Positions 56,606 through 64,000 of a stretch of DNA of 64,000 bases are shown piece by piece (the first letter of the stretch is position 1; the number at the start of each line of letters is the position of its first letter). The DNA lies in contig NZ_LN851186.1 of the NCBI RefSeq assembly GCF_001243895.1, forward strand, positions 3,454,735 to 3,518,734. Reading direction: 5' to 3'. A model generated the notes under the pieces. The model had not been told where the DNA came from, ran no database searches, and saw nothing but the letters and a program-made list of their open reading frames with translations. The stretch comes from Bacillus testis (lineage in GTDB: Bacteria > Bacillota > Bacilli > Bacillales > DSM-1321). The position numbers and the translations under genes were made by a program.

Positions 56606-58726
56606 TCATATAAATACACCGAGTATGACATCGATTATTTTAATGCCCACAAAAGGGGCAAGAATCCCGCCGAGCCCATACACGCTTAAATTCCTGCCAA
56701 GCAATGCGTTCGAACTCATTGGTTTGTAGGCAATCCCTTTCATGGCTAAAGGGATCAGCAACGGAATGATAATCGCGTTGAACACCAAGGCCGATAAAAT
56801 AGCCGACATTGGCGAACTCAGCTGCATGATATTGAGAGCGCTCATTTGAGGGATGGCAATCATGAACATAGCTGGGATAATAGCAAAATATTTCGCTACA
56901 TCATTAGCAATACTGAATGTTGTCAATGCCCCCCGGGTCATAAGCAGTTGTTTCCCTATCCCTACCACTTCAATGATCTTAGTAGGGTCAGAATCCAGAT
57001 CAATCATATTGGCGGCTTCCTTTGCTGCGGTGGTTCCCGAATTCATCGCCAGGCCAACATCCGCCTGCGCCAAAGCAGGTGCATCATTGGTACCGTCCCC
57101 TGTCATGGCAACAAGCTTCCCTTGGCTTTGCTCTTCTTTAATGACCGCAATTTTGTTCTCCGGTTTGCATTCAGCGACAAATTCATCAACGCCTGCTTCT
57201 CTGGCAATCGTTGCTGCTGTGACTGGATTGTCCCCCGTGCACATGACTGTTTTGATGCCCATTCTCCGCAGTTGATCGAAACGCTCTTTCATACCGGGTT
57301 TCACTGTATCCTTCAAATAAATTAAACCAAGAATACGGCCGTCCACAGCTACAGCAAGCGGGGTTCCCCCTTTTTCCGAGATTCTATTCGTTTTCTCATC
57401 CAAATCGGATGGTAAAGATCCATTTTGCTGCATTACCCATTGTTTAATCGCCTCTACGGCCCCTTTACGGACAGCCCTTCCGTCTTTTAAGTTAAGGCCA
57501 CTCATCCTTGTCTCTGCCCGAAATTCTATCATTTCCGCCTCTTTTATGATGCTTCTGTCCGCCACTGTCCCCAATTGTCCGACAAGTGAAACAACCGACT
57601 TGCCTTCTGGTGTATCATCATACTCGGATGCAATTGCACTCCAAAAATGCAATTCTTCTTTTGAGCAACCGCCGACAGCCAAAAAATCACTTGCCATACG
57701 ATTGCCGAACGTAATCGTTCCCGTCTTATCAAGAATAATAGTGTGAATATCCCCGGCTGCTTCCACCGCCTTCCCGGACATCGCGATGACATTGAACTGC
57801 GTCACCCTGTCCATGCCGGCAATGCCGATAGCGGACAGAAGGCCGCCAATCGTTGTTGGAATCAAACAAACAAGAAGGGCAATCAATACTGGCAATTCAA
57901 TCGCGAATCCTAAATAATCCGTAAACAGTGGCAAAGCCATGACGACAATCATAAAAATCAAGGTCAATGCGGTCAATACCGTGTTTAAGGCTACTTCATT
58001 AGGCGTTTTTTTCCGCGCGGCTCCCTCGACTAGCGAAATCATCCGTTCCAGAAAGGAATCGCCTGAATCGTTAGTGATTTGTACGGTAATACTGTCTGAG
58101 ATTACCTTCGTGCCGCCAGTAACCGAACTGAAATCGCCGCCGCTTTCCTTAATAACAGGCGCTGATTCGCCAGTGATTGCCGATTCATCGATCGATGCCA
58201 GGCCTTCTATTATTTCGCCATCCCCCGGAATCATTTCTCCCTGCGAAACGACCACTATATCGCCCTTTTTAAGGGTGGTCGAAGATACAGTTACAATCTG
58301 GCCGTTTTTTAAGAGATTAGCTGTCGTTTCTTGTTTAGATTTCTTTAACGAATCGGCTTGCGCTTTGCCTCTTCCTTCTGCCAAGCTTTCAGCAAAGTTG
58401 GCAAATAGAATGGTGAATAGCAGGATGAAGGTAACCGTCACATTAAACCAAATGTCTGAATTTCCTCCAAACAATCCTGGCATGAATGAAAGGAAGAGTG
58501 TTATGACGAACCCAATTTCTACAACGAACATAATCGGATTTTTAACCATTGTAGCCGGATTTAATTTGACAAAAGCTTGCTTAATGGCATTTCCGATTAA
58601 TCCTTTTTGTTTCGGCTCCTTTAGCGGATGAGGCATCATATTCTTCTGCTTCGCCTGAGTGCCCAGGCCGGCATCTTGATGCACAGCATCAGGATATCCG
58701 TGTTTTTTTACTGCTGTTTCGCCCAT
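56606..58726 (-). CDS. kdpB: Potassium-transporting P-type ATPase subunit KdpB
   Basis: 706 residues, GGAGGAAGG upstream. Phosphorylation motif DKTGT at 333-337, TGES loop at 185-188, [17 protein letters not shown] hinge in the C-terminal half, and [15 protein letters not shown] for the unwound M4 helix. The N-terminus is extended ~25 residues relative to E. coli and basic. ATP-hydrolysing subunit of the high-affinity potassium pump. Confidence 0.97.
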   Translation of the reverse strand: MGETAVKKHGYPDAVHQDAGLGTQAKQKNMMPHPLKEPKQKGLIGNAIKQAFVKLNPATMVKNPIMFVVEIGFVITLFLSFMPGLFGGNSDIWFNVTVTFILLFTILFANFAESLAEGRGKAQADSLKKSKQETTANLLKNGQIVTVSSTTLKKGDIVVVSQGEMIPGDGEIIEGLASIDESAITGESAPVIKESGGDFSSVTGGTKVISDSITVQITNDSGDSFLERMISLVEGAARKKTPNEVALNTVLTALTLIFMIVVMALPLFTDYLGFAIELPVLIALLVCLIPTTIGGLLSAIGIAGMDRVTQFNVIAMSGKAVEAAGDIHTIILDKTGTITFGNRMASDFLAVGGCSKEELHFWSAIASEYDDTPEGKSVVSLVGQLGTVADRSIIKEAEMIEFRAETRMSGLNLKDGRAVRKGAVEAIKQWVMQQNGSLPSDLDEKTNRISEKGGTPLAVAVDGRILGLIYLKDTVKPGMKERFDQLRRMGIKTVMCTGDNPVTAATIAREAGVDEFVAECKPENKIAVIKEEQSQGKLVAMTGDGTNDAPALAQADVGLAMNSGTTAAKEAANMIDLDSDPTKIIEVVGIGKQLLMTRGALTTFSIANDVAKYFAIIPAMFMIAIPQMSALNIMQLSSPMSAILSALVFNAIIIPLLIPLAMKGIAYKPMSSNALLGRNLSVYGLGGILAPFVGIKIIDVILGVFI

Positions 58727-58745
58727 TTTCTTCCTTCCTCCATTA

Positions 58746-60413
58746 TCAAAGTGTTAAAAATTCAGCAACAGGGCCCAGTACTAATGTCGGGAAAAACGTC
58801 AACGCACCGACAATGAGGATGGACCCCAACAATATGCCTCCAAACAATGAAGTATCTGTCCGGAAAGTTCCGATTGTCTCTGGAACAACTTGCTTTTTGG
58901 CCAACGACCCGGCAACGGCAATCATGGCGATGATGCTGAAGCAACGGCCAAAGAACATGACCAATCCGGTTGAAATATTCCAGAACAGCGTGGCATCCCC
59001 CAGCCCCTCGAAGCCAGAGCCATTATTGGCTGCCGAGGACGTGTATTCATAGACAATTTGCGTCAGGCCATGGAAACCGGGATTGGAAATGCTTTCGCTG
59101 CCCAAAGGAGTCCAAAGCGCGATGGCTGAAGCGCCTAGAATGAGTAAAGGATGGATCAGTAATGTAACTGCTATGATTTTCATTTCACATCCTTCCACTT
59201 TCTTGCCCAAGAATTCCGGTGTTCTTCCCACCATTAGCCCTGACAAGAAAACGGCAACCAAACAATACATCAACACATTGATAAACCCGGCCCCAACACC
59301 GCCGAATACGGTGTTAAGCATCATATTCATCAGCGTGACCATACCGCCGATCGGTGTCAATGTATCATGCATCGTATTGACCGCTCCTGTTTCGGCAGCC
59401 GTCGTGACGACAGAATAAAAAGCTGAATCCCCTACACCGATACGCGTTTCCTTCCCTTCCATGCTGCCCAATCCATCTTTCATGCCTAGGCTCTGGAGCA
59501 CAGAGCTGCCATTGAATTCGGAAGTGAGCGAAACAACGAGCATAATAGCAAACATCACAGCCATGATCGTGAACAGGATTCGGCCCTGTTTTCTGTTGCC
59601 GACCATCTTGCCGTATGCGAACGGAAGCGCTGTTGGCAGAAGCATCATCAGCCAGATTTGCAGAAAATTACTGATCCCGCCCGGATTTTCGAAGGGATGA
59701 GTTGAATTGGCGCCAAAGAACCCTCCGCCATTATTGCCGACTTCTTTAATCGCTAGGAATGCAGCTACCGGTCCACGTGCAATTTGTTGCTGCTCTCCCG
59801 TCACTGTCGTGGCCTCCGCCGTCGCATCAAGCGTCTGCGGCACACCAAGAAAGACAAATACCAAGCCAGACACAAAAGCAATCGGCAGGAAAACGCGCGT
59901 TAAGCTTCTCGTGAGATCCACAAAGAAATTGCCGACATTTTTACCCGCCAAGCCTCTTATAATGGCCATCACCGCTGCCAGTGCGGTTGCCGGCGAAATA
60001 AACATCAAAAAGACGATGCCGATCATTTGGGATAAATAAGACAATCCCGTTTCTCCGCTGTAATGCTGAAGATTCGTGTTGGCCATGAATGAAATGGCTG
60101 TGTTGAATGCTAGTGATGACTCCATCCCCCTAATATGACTTGGATTTAGCGGGAGTACGCCTTGAAATCTAAAAACCAAATAGGCCATAAGCAAAGTTGC
60201 AACATTCACTAAAAGAAAAGATAATGCATATAATTTCCAACTTTGATTTTCTTTTTTGACCCCCGATATGCGATACAATACATGTTCAAATCCTCCAAAA
60301 ATACGATCAAGCTTTGTTGGTTTATCACCAAACACACTTGCTAGATACACCCCCGTCGGCTTTACCATCAAGCCGATGATGACCAGTGAAACAATTATGG
60401 AAACGATACTCAT
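58746..60413 (-). CDS. kdpA: Potassium-transporting ATPase subunit KdpA
   Basis: 555 residues from the ATG at 60413, with GGAAGG upstream. About ten membrane helices and four pore-loop segments, for example [21 protein letters not shown] and [13 protein letters not shown], which form the selectivity filter of this channel-like subunit. 27 bases after kdpF. Confidence 0.96.
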   Translation of the reverse strand: MSIVSIIVSLVIIGLMVKPTGVYLASVFGDKPTKLDRIFGGFEHVLYRISGVKKENQSWKLYALSFLLVNVATLLMAYLVFRFQGVLPLNPSHIRGMESSLAFNTAISFMANTNLQHYSGETGLSYLSQMIGIVFLMFISPATALAAVMAIIRGLAGKNVGNFFVDLTRSLTRVFLPIAFVSGLVFVFLGVPQTLDATAEATTVTGEQQQIARGPVAAFLAIKEVGNNGGGFFGANSTHPFENPGGISNFLQIWLMMLLPTALPFAYGKMVGNRKQGRILFTIMAVMFAIMLVVSLTSEFNGSSVLQSLGMKDGLGSMEGKETRIGVGDSAFYSVVTTAAETGAVNTMHDTLTPIGGMVTLMNMMLNTVFGGVGAGFINVLMYCLVAVFLSGLMVGRTPEFLGKKVEGCEMKIIAVTLLIHPLLILGASAIALWTPLGSESISNPGFHGLTQIVYEYTSSAANNGSGFEGLGDATLFWNISTGLVMFFGRCFSIIAMIAVAGSLAKKQVVPETIGTFRTDTSLFGGILLGSILIVGALTFFPTLVLGPVAEFLTL

Positions 60414-60439
60414 TAACACCCTTCCATCCCCCTACGAAA

Positions 60440-60520
60440 TTAAAATTTTTCCGGATTGCATAACGCATACAATAAGTACAAGGAAACGCATATGCCCATT
60501 GCCAACAAGAAGAACATCAT
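60440..60520 (-). CDS. kdpF: KdpF, single-helix stabilising subunit
   Basis: 26 residues: a hydrophobic helix followed by YALCNPEKF, the conserved C-terminal ending of KdpF (Y-A-L-x-x-P-E-K-F). GGGGTGGG upstream. The start overlaps the stop of the preceding micro-frame as TAATG. In E. coli KdpF binds KdpA and stabilises the complex. Too short for most gene finders. Confidence 0.9.
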   Translation of the reverse strand: MMFFLLAMGICVSLYLLYALCNPEKF

Positions 60521-60624
60521 TATTGCCCACCCCTTTTTTCGATTTCTTTATCCGCCCAGACAATCAGGCCCGCCATCAACAAGGAGGAAATAGCGACTAA
60601 GCCTACCATCCATACATCCATCAT
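60520..60624 (-). CDS. Single-helix micro-protein preceding kdpF
   Basis: 34 residues with an excellent site, GGAGG 9 nt before the ATG at 60624 (a second ATG follows at once). Sequence reads M-M-D-V-W-M-V-G-L-V-A-I-S-S then a hydrophobic run and a charged tail W-A-D-K-E-I-E-K-R-G-G-Q. One membrane helix of ~20 residues. Translation is coupled to kdpF by TAATG. From memory, a small gene called kdpZ precedes kdpF in the Alicyclobacillus kdp operon; whether this is the same family cannot be checked here. Confidence 0.75.
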   Translation of the reverse strand: MMDVWMVGLVAISSLLMAGLIVWADKEIEKRGGQ

Positions 60625-60701
60625 TCCTAAACACCTCCATTTCATCTGGAAATTTCATCGAAACAGTTGAATTCCGTCCGGGCTTTCCTCCTTCTTAAAG
60701 G

Positions 60702-60817
60702 CAAAATAAAAGGCCAATACATACTTATCTCCTTTTCTTAAAGCACAGAAAAATAAAATTAGGGAGCATTCCCTTTCCGCGTTTAAGTGTTTTTGGAGAA
60801 AAAGTATATATTGGCCT
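60702..60817 (-). promoter_or_regulatory. Unassigned structured element with U-tract in the kdp leader
   Basis: Nested helices on the minus strand: 60804-60817 with 60711-60724 (14 bp, one G-U), 60795-60799 with 60728-60732, 60782-60787 with 60737-60742, and 60770-60774 with 60761-60765. The outer helix is followed at once by TTTTATTTTG (60702-60711), as in an intrinsic terminator. It lies between the c-di-AMP riboswitch and the first kdp frame. No coding frame is present in 60625-60960. Confidence 0.6.
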
Positions 60818-60949
60818 ACTTAACGCCCAGCAAGCTTTTGCCCTCTTTGCGTTCCGTCTTCCATTTTCCTTTTTCTTTTACATATAGGCAAAACAAAAAG
60901 ACCTACATCATCATTCAAGCTGCCCTTTCTCTGCGCACCTAAAAAATCG

Positions 60950-61125
60950 CACAAAAAAGGCCCCTTGATCAGGCGGTCTTTATGACCTCCTTCGCTTTAG
61001 CCGACGAAGTTAGCTGACGGGTAGGATGGCGAAAGAGTTTTCTCATCCCTTCTGCATGTCTGCAAAATTAACCCCAAAAGATTGGTTCCTCCGTTCTCGA
61101 TTAAGAGATTAAGCCGAATTAAATT
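60950..61125 (-). promoter_or_regulatory. c-di-AMP riboswitch (ydaO-yuaA type) of the kdp operon
   Basis: Minus strand shows CGAGAACGGAGGAACCAATC, TTTTGGGGTTAAT, AAGGGATGAG, CCATCCTACCCGTCAGCTAA and GCGAAGGAGGTC in the order of the ydaO/yuaA aptamer. A U6 run at 60953-60958 follows, after an AGGAGGTC/GACCGCCT hairpin; the exact terminator stem is not clear. c-di-AMP binding is expected to turn off this potassium pump. Confidence 0.88.
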
Positions 61126-61132
61126 TGAATTC

Positions 61133-61161
61133 ATCTTACCTTGCTATTACGCTTTGTGCAA
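61133..61161 (-). promoter_or_regulatory. Candidate promoter of the kdp leader
   Basis: TTGCAC, 17-bp spacer, TAAGAT, immediately upstream of the riboswitch. The stretch 61162-61403 shows no other clear feature. Confidence 0.5.
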
Positions 61162-61403
61162 ACAATAAAATAAGGCTAAATACAGGTAAAAACATCCATA
61201 AAAGATGATTTTTTCATAGAAATTATCATAATGCTTATTATTCCTTGTTTTTACTCCTATTTTCAACATTTTTAAATTTGGGGATAACGTGGTAAAAATG
61301 AACGGTGTGCATAATCATTCGAACATTAAAACATGCAAAGCGCGACTACTCAGGTGATTATACGCTTTAATGCTATATATTTTTATATAAGTGAGGAATC
61401 ATT

Positions 61404-61775
61404 ATGGCCATTACGAAGAAAAAACTCGAAAGCGAGCTAAGTGAAGCATTCATCAAACTGCAGCGCGATTTGATTGGAAGAGGGCCCCAGGAAACCAAAA
61501 CCTATATTGTGGGTGATATGATCATTGTCCGTTTCAAAGGAGTGCTCACCATTGAGGAAAAACACTTGGTCAAGCAGCATAATGGCAGAAAGCTCGTCAA
61601 ACAGGCACGGCAGATCCTCAGGGAAATGTATAGTGAAAACTTCGAAGAAATCGTCGAAAGATATACCAACTGTACTGTCCAATCCAGCCATAGCGACATC
61701 AGCACGAAGACCGGAGAACGGATCGAGGTATTTGTGATGGATACAGATGTAGAGAAGGCATTCGGCTGGATATAA
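61404..61775 (+). CDS. YbcI-like protein (DUF2294)
   Basis: 123 residues, GTGAGGA upstream. DUF2294 landmarks: GRGPQETKTYIVGDMIIVRFKGVLTIEE (read in parts), RELYSEN-like REMYSENFEEIVE, and the C-terminal DISTKTGERIEVFVMD. The family is linked in other bacteria with inorganic-carbon or sodium-related genes, but its role is not established. Divergent from kdp. A perfect 11-bp hairpin (AACGTACCTGC/GCAGGTACGTT, 61781-61806) follows the stop and may be a weak terminator. Confidence 0.75.
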   Translation: MAITKKKLESELSEAFIKLQRDLIGRGPQETKTYIVGDMIIVRFKGVLTIEEKHLVKQHNGRKLVKQARQILREMYSENFEEIVERYTNCTVQSSHSDISTKTGERIEVFVMDTDVEKAFGWI

Positions 61776-61822
61776 ACGTACGTACCTGCAATAGCAGGTA
61801 CGTTATAATAATATAGTAAATA

Positions 61823-62137
61823 TTAAGCAGTAAGTTTAAGGCCGACTGCCGCGGCAAGGACCATTGTTATAAACAAAAGACGTTTCCAGTCCTTCGATTC
61901 ACCGAACCAAACCATTCCAATGATCGCACCGCCCGATGCACCGATGCCCGTCCAGATGGCATAAGCCGTTCCCATCGGCAAATCCTTCATCGCCAATGCC
62001 AGGAATAAAAAACTTCCCGCAAATGTTCCCAGCATCAAAAAAATAGACAATATATCTTTTCTTTTATGAAACAAATTGATACTAAGGACCCCTGTCATCT
62101 CGAACAGCCCGGCAATCACTAAATATATCCAAGCCAT
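61823..62137 (-). CDS. SMR-family exporter subunit, YkkD/Gdx-like
   Basis: 104 residues, four membrane helices, with the essential glutamate at residue 13 in GLFEMTGVL and LPMGTAYAIWTGIGASGGAI in helix 3. Starts on the last base of its partner's stop (TGATG), so the pair is translated together and likely forms a heterodimer. The upstream guanidine-I riboswitch points to guanidinium export. Confidence 0.9.
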   Translation of the reverse strand: MAWIYLVIAGLFEMTGVLSINLFHKRKDILSIFLMLGTFAGSFLFLALAMKDLPMGTAYAIWTGIGASGGAIIGMVWFGESKDWKRLLFITMVLAAAVGLKLTA

Positions 62138-62478
62138 CAGGATTCGCTCCCTTCCTCTGATTTCCCGTCACTTACCATTTTTAGCCCGACTACGCCTGCC
62201 AGCAAAACAATGATCAGTAGAATCTTGGCAACACTGAAAGGCTCACCGAAAAAAAGAATCCCTGAAACGACAGTACCGGCTGTCCCAAGCCCAACAAATA
62301 CAGCATAGACCGTACCGACAGGAAGATCTTTCCCCGCCATAATCATTAAATAAAAGCTGACTGCAATCGCTATAGCTGTACCCGTCCATTCCCATGCATT
62401 CTGACTATGCTTTAAGCCGACTACCCAAGCAACTTCAAAAATGGCTGCCACAAAGACTTTCATCCAATGTTTATTCAT
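62137..62478 (-). CDS. SMR-family exporter subunit, YkkC/Gdx-like
   Basis: 113 residues from the ATG at 62478, with AAGGAGAGG upstream; an in-frame upstream start lacks a site and runs into the leader. Four helices, Glu15 in [13 protein letters not shown], and [19 protein letters not shown]. The W-V-V-G-L-K-H-S pattern is typical of the SugE/Gdx branch. First gene behind the guanidine-I riboswitch. Confidence 0.9.
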   Translation of the reverse strand: MNKHWMKVFVAAIFEVAWVVGLKHSQNAWEWTGTAIAIAVSFYLMIMAGKDLPVGTVYAVFVGLGTAGTVVSGILFFGEPFSVAKILLIIVLLAGVVGLKMVSDGKSEEGSES

Positions 62479-62523
62479 CCGATTTCCTCTCCTTTGCTTT
62501 ATTTTCAGCTTCTCTTGTGCCAT

Positions 62524-62573
62524 TCAAAAAAAGCCTGGGAGAATGAAGCATACATGCTTTTCTCCCAGGCTTT
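62524..62573 (-). terminator. Terminator of the guanidine-I riboswitch
   Basis: AAGCCTGGGAG pairs with CTCCCAGGCTT, followed by TTTTTGAATG on the minus strand. The 5' arm overlaps the aptamer 3' end, as expected for this class. Confidence 0.9.
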
Positions 62574-62668
62574 TATCCTTCCGTGTCACAATCCCGCCAA
62601 GGGGTTGCGGCTTTCTCTCGGACCAGCCCAGCCAGACGCTGCGGAACCCTAGAAAGCTAATCTTACTC
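62561..62668 (-). promoter_or_regulatory. Guanidine-I (ykkC-yxkD) riboswitch
   Basis: Minus strand: TCTAGGGTTCCGCAG, GCTGGTCCGAGAGAAAGC, CCGCAACCCCTTGGCGGG, ACACGGAAGGATAAAAGCC. The GGTCCGAGAG and ACACGG-AGGATAAAA blocks are diagnostic. Guanidine binding should prevent the terminator and turn on the exporter. Confidence 0.95.
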
Positions 62669-62694
62669 TATAATTCTCACAATTCAATATACAA
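62667..62694 (-). promoter_or_regulatory. Candidate promoter of the guanidine-I leader
   Basis: TTGTAT, 16-bp spacer, TATAGA, just upstream of the aptamer. Confidence 0.45.
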
Positions 62695-62840
62695 ACTATA
62701 CCAAAAACACAAACGGCAAACAAGCAGAGACACGCGCAACTGTTGCCCTCCAGAAAGTCCCCTCCATTCCGCTATTCATTAACTATGAGATCCGGGCATG
62801 CATCCAACAGATAGCCATTGCTTCTCTTTCGTGTCATAAT

Positions 62841-62900
62841 AAAGTGAAACTTTGATTGGCGGCGGTTTCATCCACCCCCGATCCAATTAGAATAGTATAG
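62841..62900 (+). repeat. Dispersed intergenic element, copy K (short)
   Basis: AAAGTGAAACTTTGATTGG CGGCGGTTTC, a CCACCCCCGATCC arm, then AATTAGAATAG. The middle of the element is deleted. The stretch 62700-62840 shows nothing else. Confidence 0.55.
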
Positions 62901-62930
62901 TAACATCTTAGGAAGGGAGGGTTCTTGCTT

Positions 62931-63497
62931 ATGGCCAGGAAAAAAAAGCTTGACCATCATGCTCTGATGAAAGCAACCGAAGGATTACTCCTTGAGAAAG
63001 GATATAATGCTTTTACCTTCGGATTATTGGCAGAAAGATTATCTGTGGGCAGAAGTACGATTTACGAATATTATCCCAATAAAGATGAACTCATTATCGC
63101 CTATTTGCATGGATTCGCTTATGAACGAGTCAAAGAAAGCCAGGACATCATGCAAATCGAGGATATCCAGGCCAAATTCCGTGAATTTATCCGTGTATTC
63201 CTCAAGTATTCCCACATCCAGCTGGTTATTAAGATGCTTGAGCAAATGGAGGAAAAAGGGGCTTATTCGAATAAAATTCAGGTGGTTCGTGAAGTTTCTA
63301 AAGAAATCTACAGCGATAGCCTCTTACTGATCCAACAGGCAAAAGAAGCCGGCATGATCAAAAAGGAAGCGAATACTGTTTTTATTTCCTATGTCATTTT
63401 TAACTTAATCCAAATCCCCAATTTCCGGAACCAGACGGAGGAAGAGCGTCTTGAAGAAATAATGGATTTTATCTTAAATGGTGTCAGTTGTAAATAA
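62931..63497 (+). CDS. TetR-family regulator
   Basis: 188 residues from the ATG at 62931, with AGGGAGGG 9 nt upstream. N-terminal HTH: ALMKATEGLLLEKGYNAFTF and LAERLSVGRSTIYEYYPNKD. The C-terminal ligand domain is not assignable. 108 bases upstream of the MMPL transporter gene in the same orientation, so local control of that transporter is likely. Confidence 0.9.
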   Translation: MARKKKLDHHALMKATEGLLLEKGYNAFTFGLLAERLSVGRSTIYEYYPNKDELIIAYLHGFAYERVKESQDIMQIEDIQAKFREFIRVFLKYSHIQLVIKMLEQMEEKGAYSNKIQVVREVSKEIYSDSLLLIQQAKEAGMIKKEANTVFISYVIFNLIQIPNFRNQTEEERLEEIMDFILNGVSCK

Positions 63498-63560
63498 TTG
63501 ACGCCTTTTCTTATGGTGTGACATACTTAAATAGAATTATGCAATAGTTCTGACTATTAT

Positions 63561-63574
63561 CGACAGTTGTGTCG
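63561..63574. promoter_or_regulatory. Candidate TetR operator
   Basis: CGACA-GTTG-TGTCG inverted repeat, 32 bases before the MMPL start. Short, so only a suggestion. Confidence 0.35.
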
Positions 63575-63605
63575 GAAATAAAAAAATGAAGGAGGTTTTC
63601 AAGCT

Positions 63606-64000
63606 ATGTTTAAATGGATGGCCACAGCCACCCGATCCAAAAAAGGAATCAGCATCATCATTTCTGTATGGATTCTGGCTGTCATTATTCTGTCAGTCAC
63701 AGCACCGAAGGCAAAAGATGAAATTTCCAAAGGAAATAGCAGCGGCCTGCCGCAGAGCGCCTTATCTGAAAAAGCCCAAAAAGAAATGGACCGCTATTTT
63801 AAAGAAGATGATGGGACGCCTGCCATTGCGGTCTTCACTTCCGCTGAAAAATTGACAAAAGAGCAATTACAGCAAATTGCCGATGCCTCAAAAAACATAA
63901 GCGAGAACCATTCGAAAAATGTGAAAGAAGTTTTACCGCTGTACCAGTTGCCTCCCCAGGCCCAGGCAGCGCTCCTTTCTGAAGACGGCACCAGCTTAAC
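63606..64000 (+). CDS. MMPL/RND-family membrane transporter, N-terminal part
   Basis: 131 codons are visible, open at the right edge. Strong site GAAGGAGG before the ATG at 63606. M-F-K-W-M-A-T-A-T-R-S-K-K is followed by the first membrane helix (about residues 14-33) and an extracytoplasmic region with DDGTPAIAVFTSAEKLTKEQ, the usual beginning of YdfJ-like MMPL proteins. Such proteins export lipids or toxic compounds. Length and catalytic Asp pairs lie outside the window. Confidence 0.85.
   Translation, partial: MFKWMATATRSKKGISIIISVWILAVIILSVTAPKAKDEISKGNSSGLPQSALSEKAQKEMDRYFKEDDGTPAIAVFTSAEKLTKEQLQQIADASKNISENHSKNVKEVLPLYQLPPQAQAALLSEDGTSL

Noticed and set aside
60820-60950. Third riboswitch (c-di-GMP-like) in the kdp leader
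   Set aside because: Segments such as GGAACGCAAAGAGGGCAAA recall c-di-GMP-I pieces, but the order and tetraloop-receptor parts are missing.

Overview
This window comes from a spore-forming, low-to-mid-GC Gram-positive bacterium of the Bacillaceae. The evidence is gene content and order: yutI, thrB-thrC-hom, yutH, yutG, yutF, yutE, yutD, lipA, the lytH/yunA type gene, yunC-yunD-yunF, sufCDSUB, metNPQ, the yus block with gcvH, and fadN-fadA-fadE follow the Bacillus subtilis yut/yun/yur/yus region closely. Spore genes (yutH-like, lytH-like, two CotF-like coat genes), strong Shine-Dalgarno sequences and many TTG starts agree. Insertions, missing genes (for example yurZ) and private repeats show that it is not B. 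subtilis itself.

Layout. 1-1131: end of an IS3-family element, a DUF2512 membrane protein, one copy of a dispersed repeat. 1217-13000: yuz/yut block with the threonine operon hom-thrC-thrB. 13042-14950: an NhaC-type transporter under a lysine (L box) riboswitch. 15071-19216: an HD-GYP protein and yunC/D/F. 19997-25234: the suf Fe-S cluster assembly operon. 26001-30372: methionine uptake (metNPQ) and sulfhydrylation (metY), each behind its own S-box riboswitch. 30461-32706: yusD-E-F, gcvH, yusI. 32958-38423: fadN-fadA-fadE beta-oxidation operon with a perfect FadR operator. 38641-40496: coat proteins and a RodA/FtsW protein. 40598-41650: a tandem array of seven structured ~153-bp repeats. 41665-50779: a HxlR regulator, an unknown gene, then zwf-tkt-gnd-tal-pgi and rpiA, which gather the pentose phosphate pathway in one place. 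50890-54281: malL, its LacI-type regulator and a maltose acetyltransferase. 54714-61161: a kdp potassium-pump operon read leftward (micro-ORF, kdpF, kdpA, kdpB, kdpC, truncated kdpD) behind a c-di-AMP riboswitch. 61404-64000: YbcI-like protein, a guanidine-I riboswitch with an SMR exporter pair, and a TetR regulator beside an MMPL transporter that runs off the end.

RNA control is a strong theme. Five riboswitches of four classes can be read directly (lysine, SAM twice, c-di-AMP, guanidine-I). Two further structured elements have no family that I can name: the repeat array at 40598-41650, whose copies show compensatory changes in several nested stems, and a four-helix segment in the kdp leader at 60711-60817 that ends in a U-rich tract. 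About eleven copies of a ~145-bp intergenic element are scattered over the window.

Start sites were chosen from Shine-Dalgarno spacing and, where remembered, from alignment with B. subtilis homologues. No database search was possible, so all family names are from recognition of sequence motifs.
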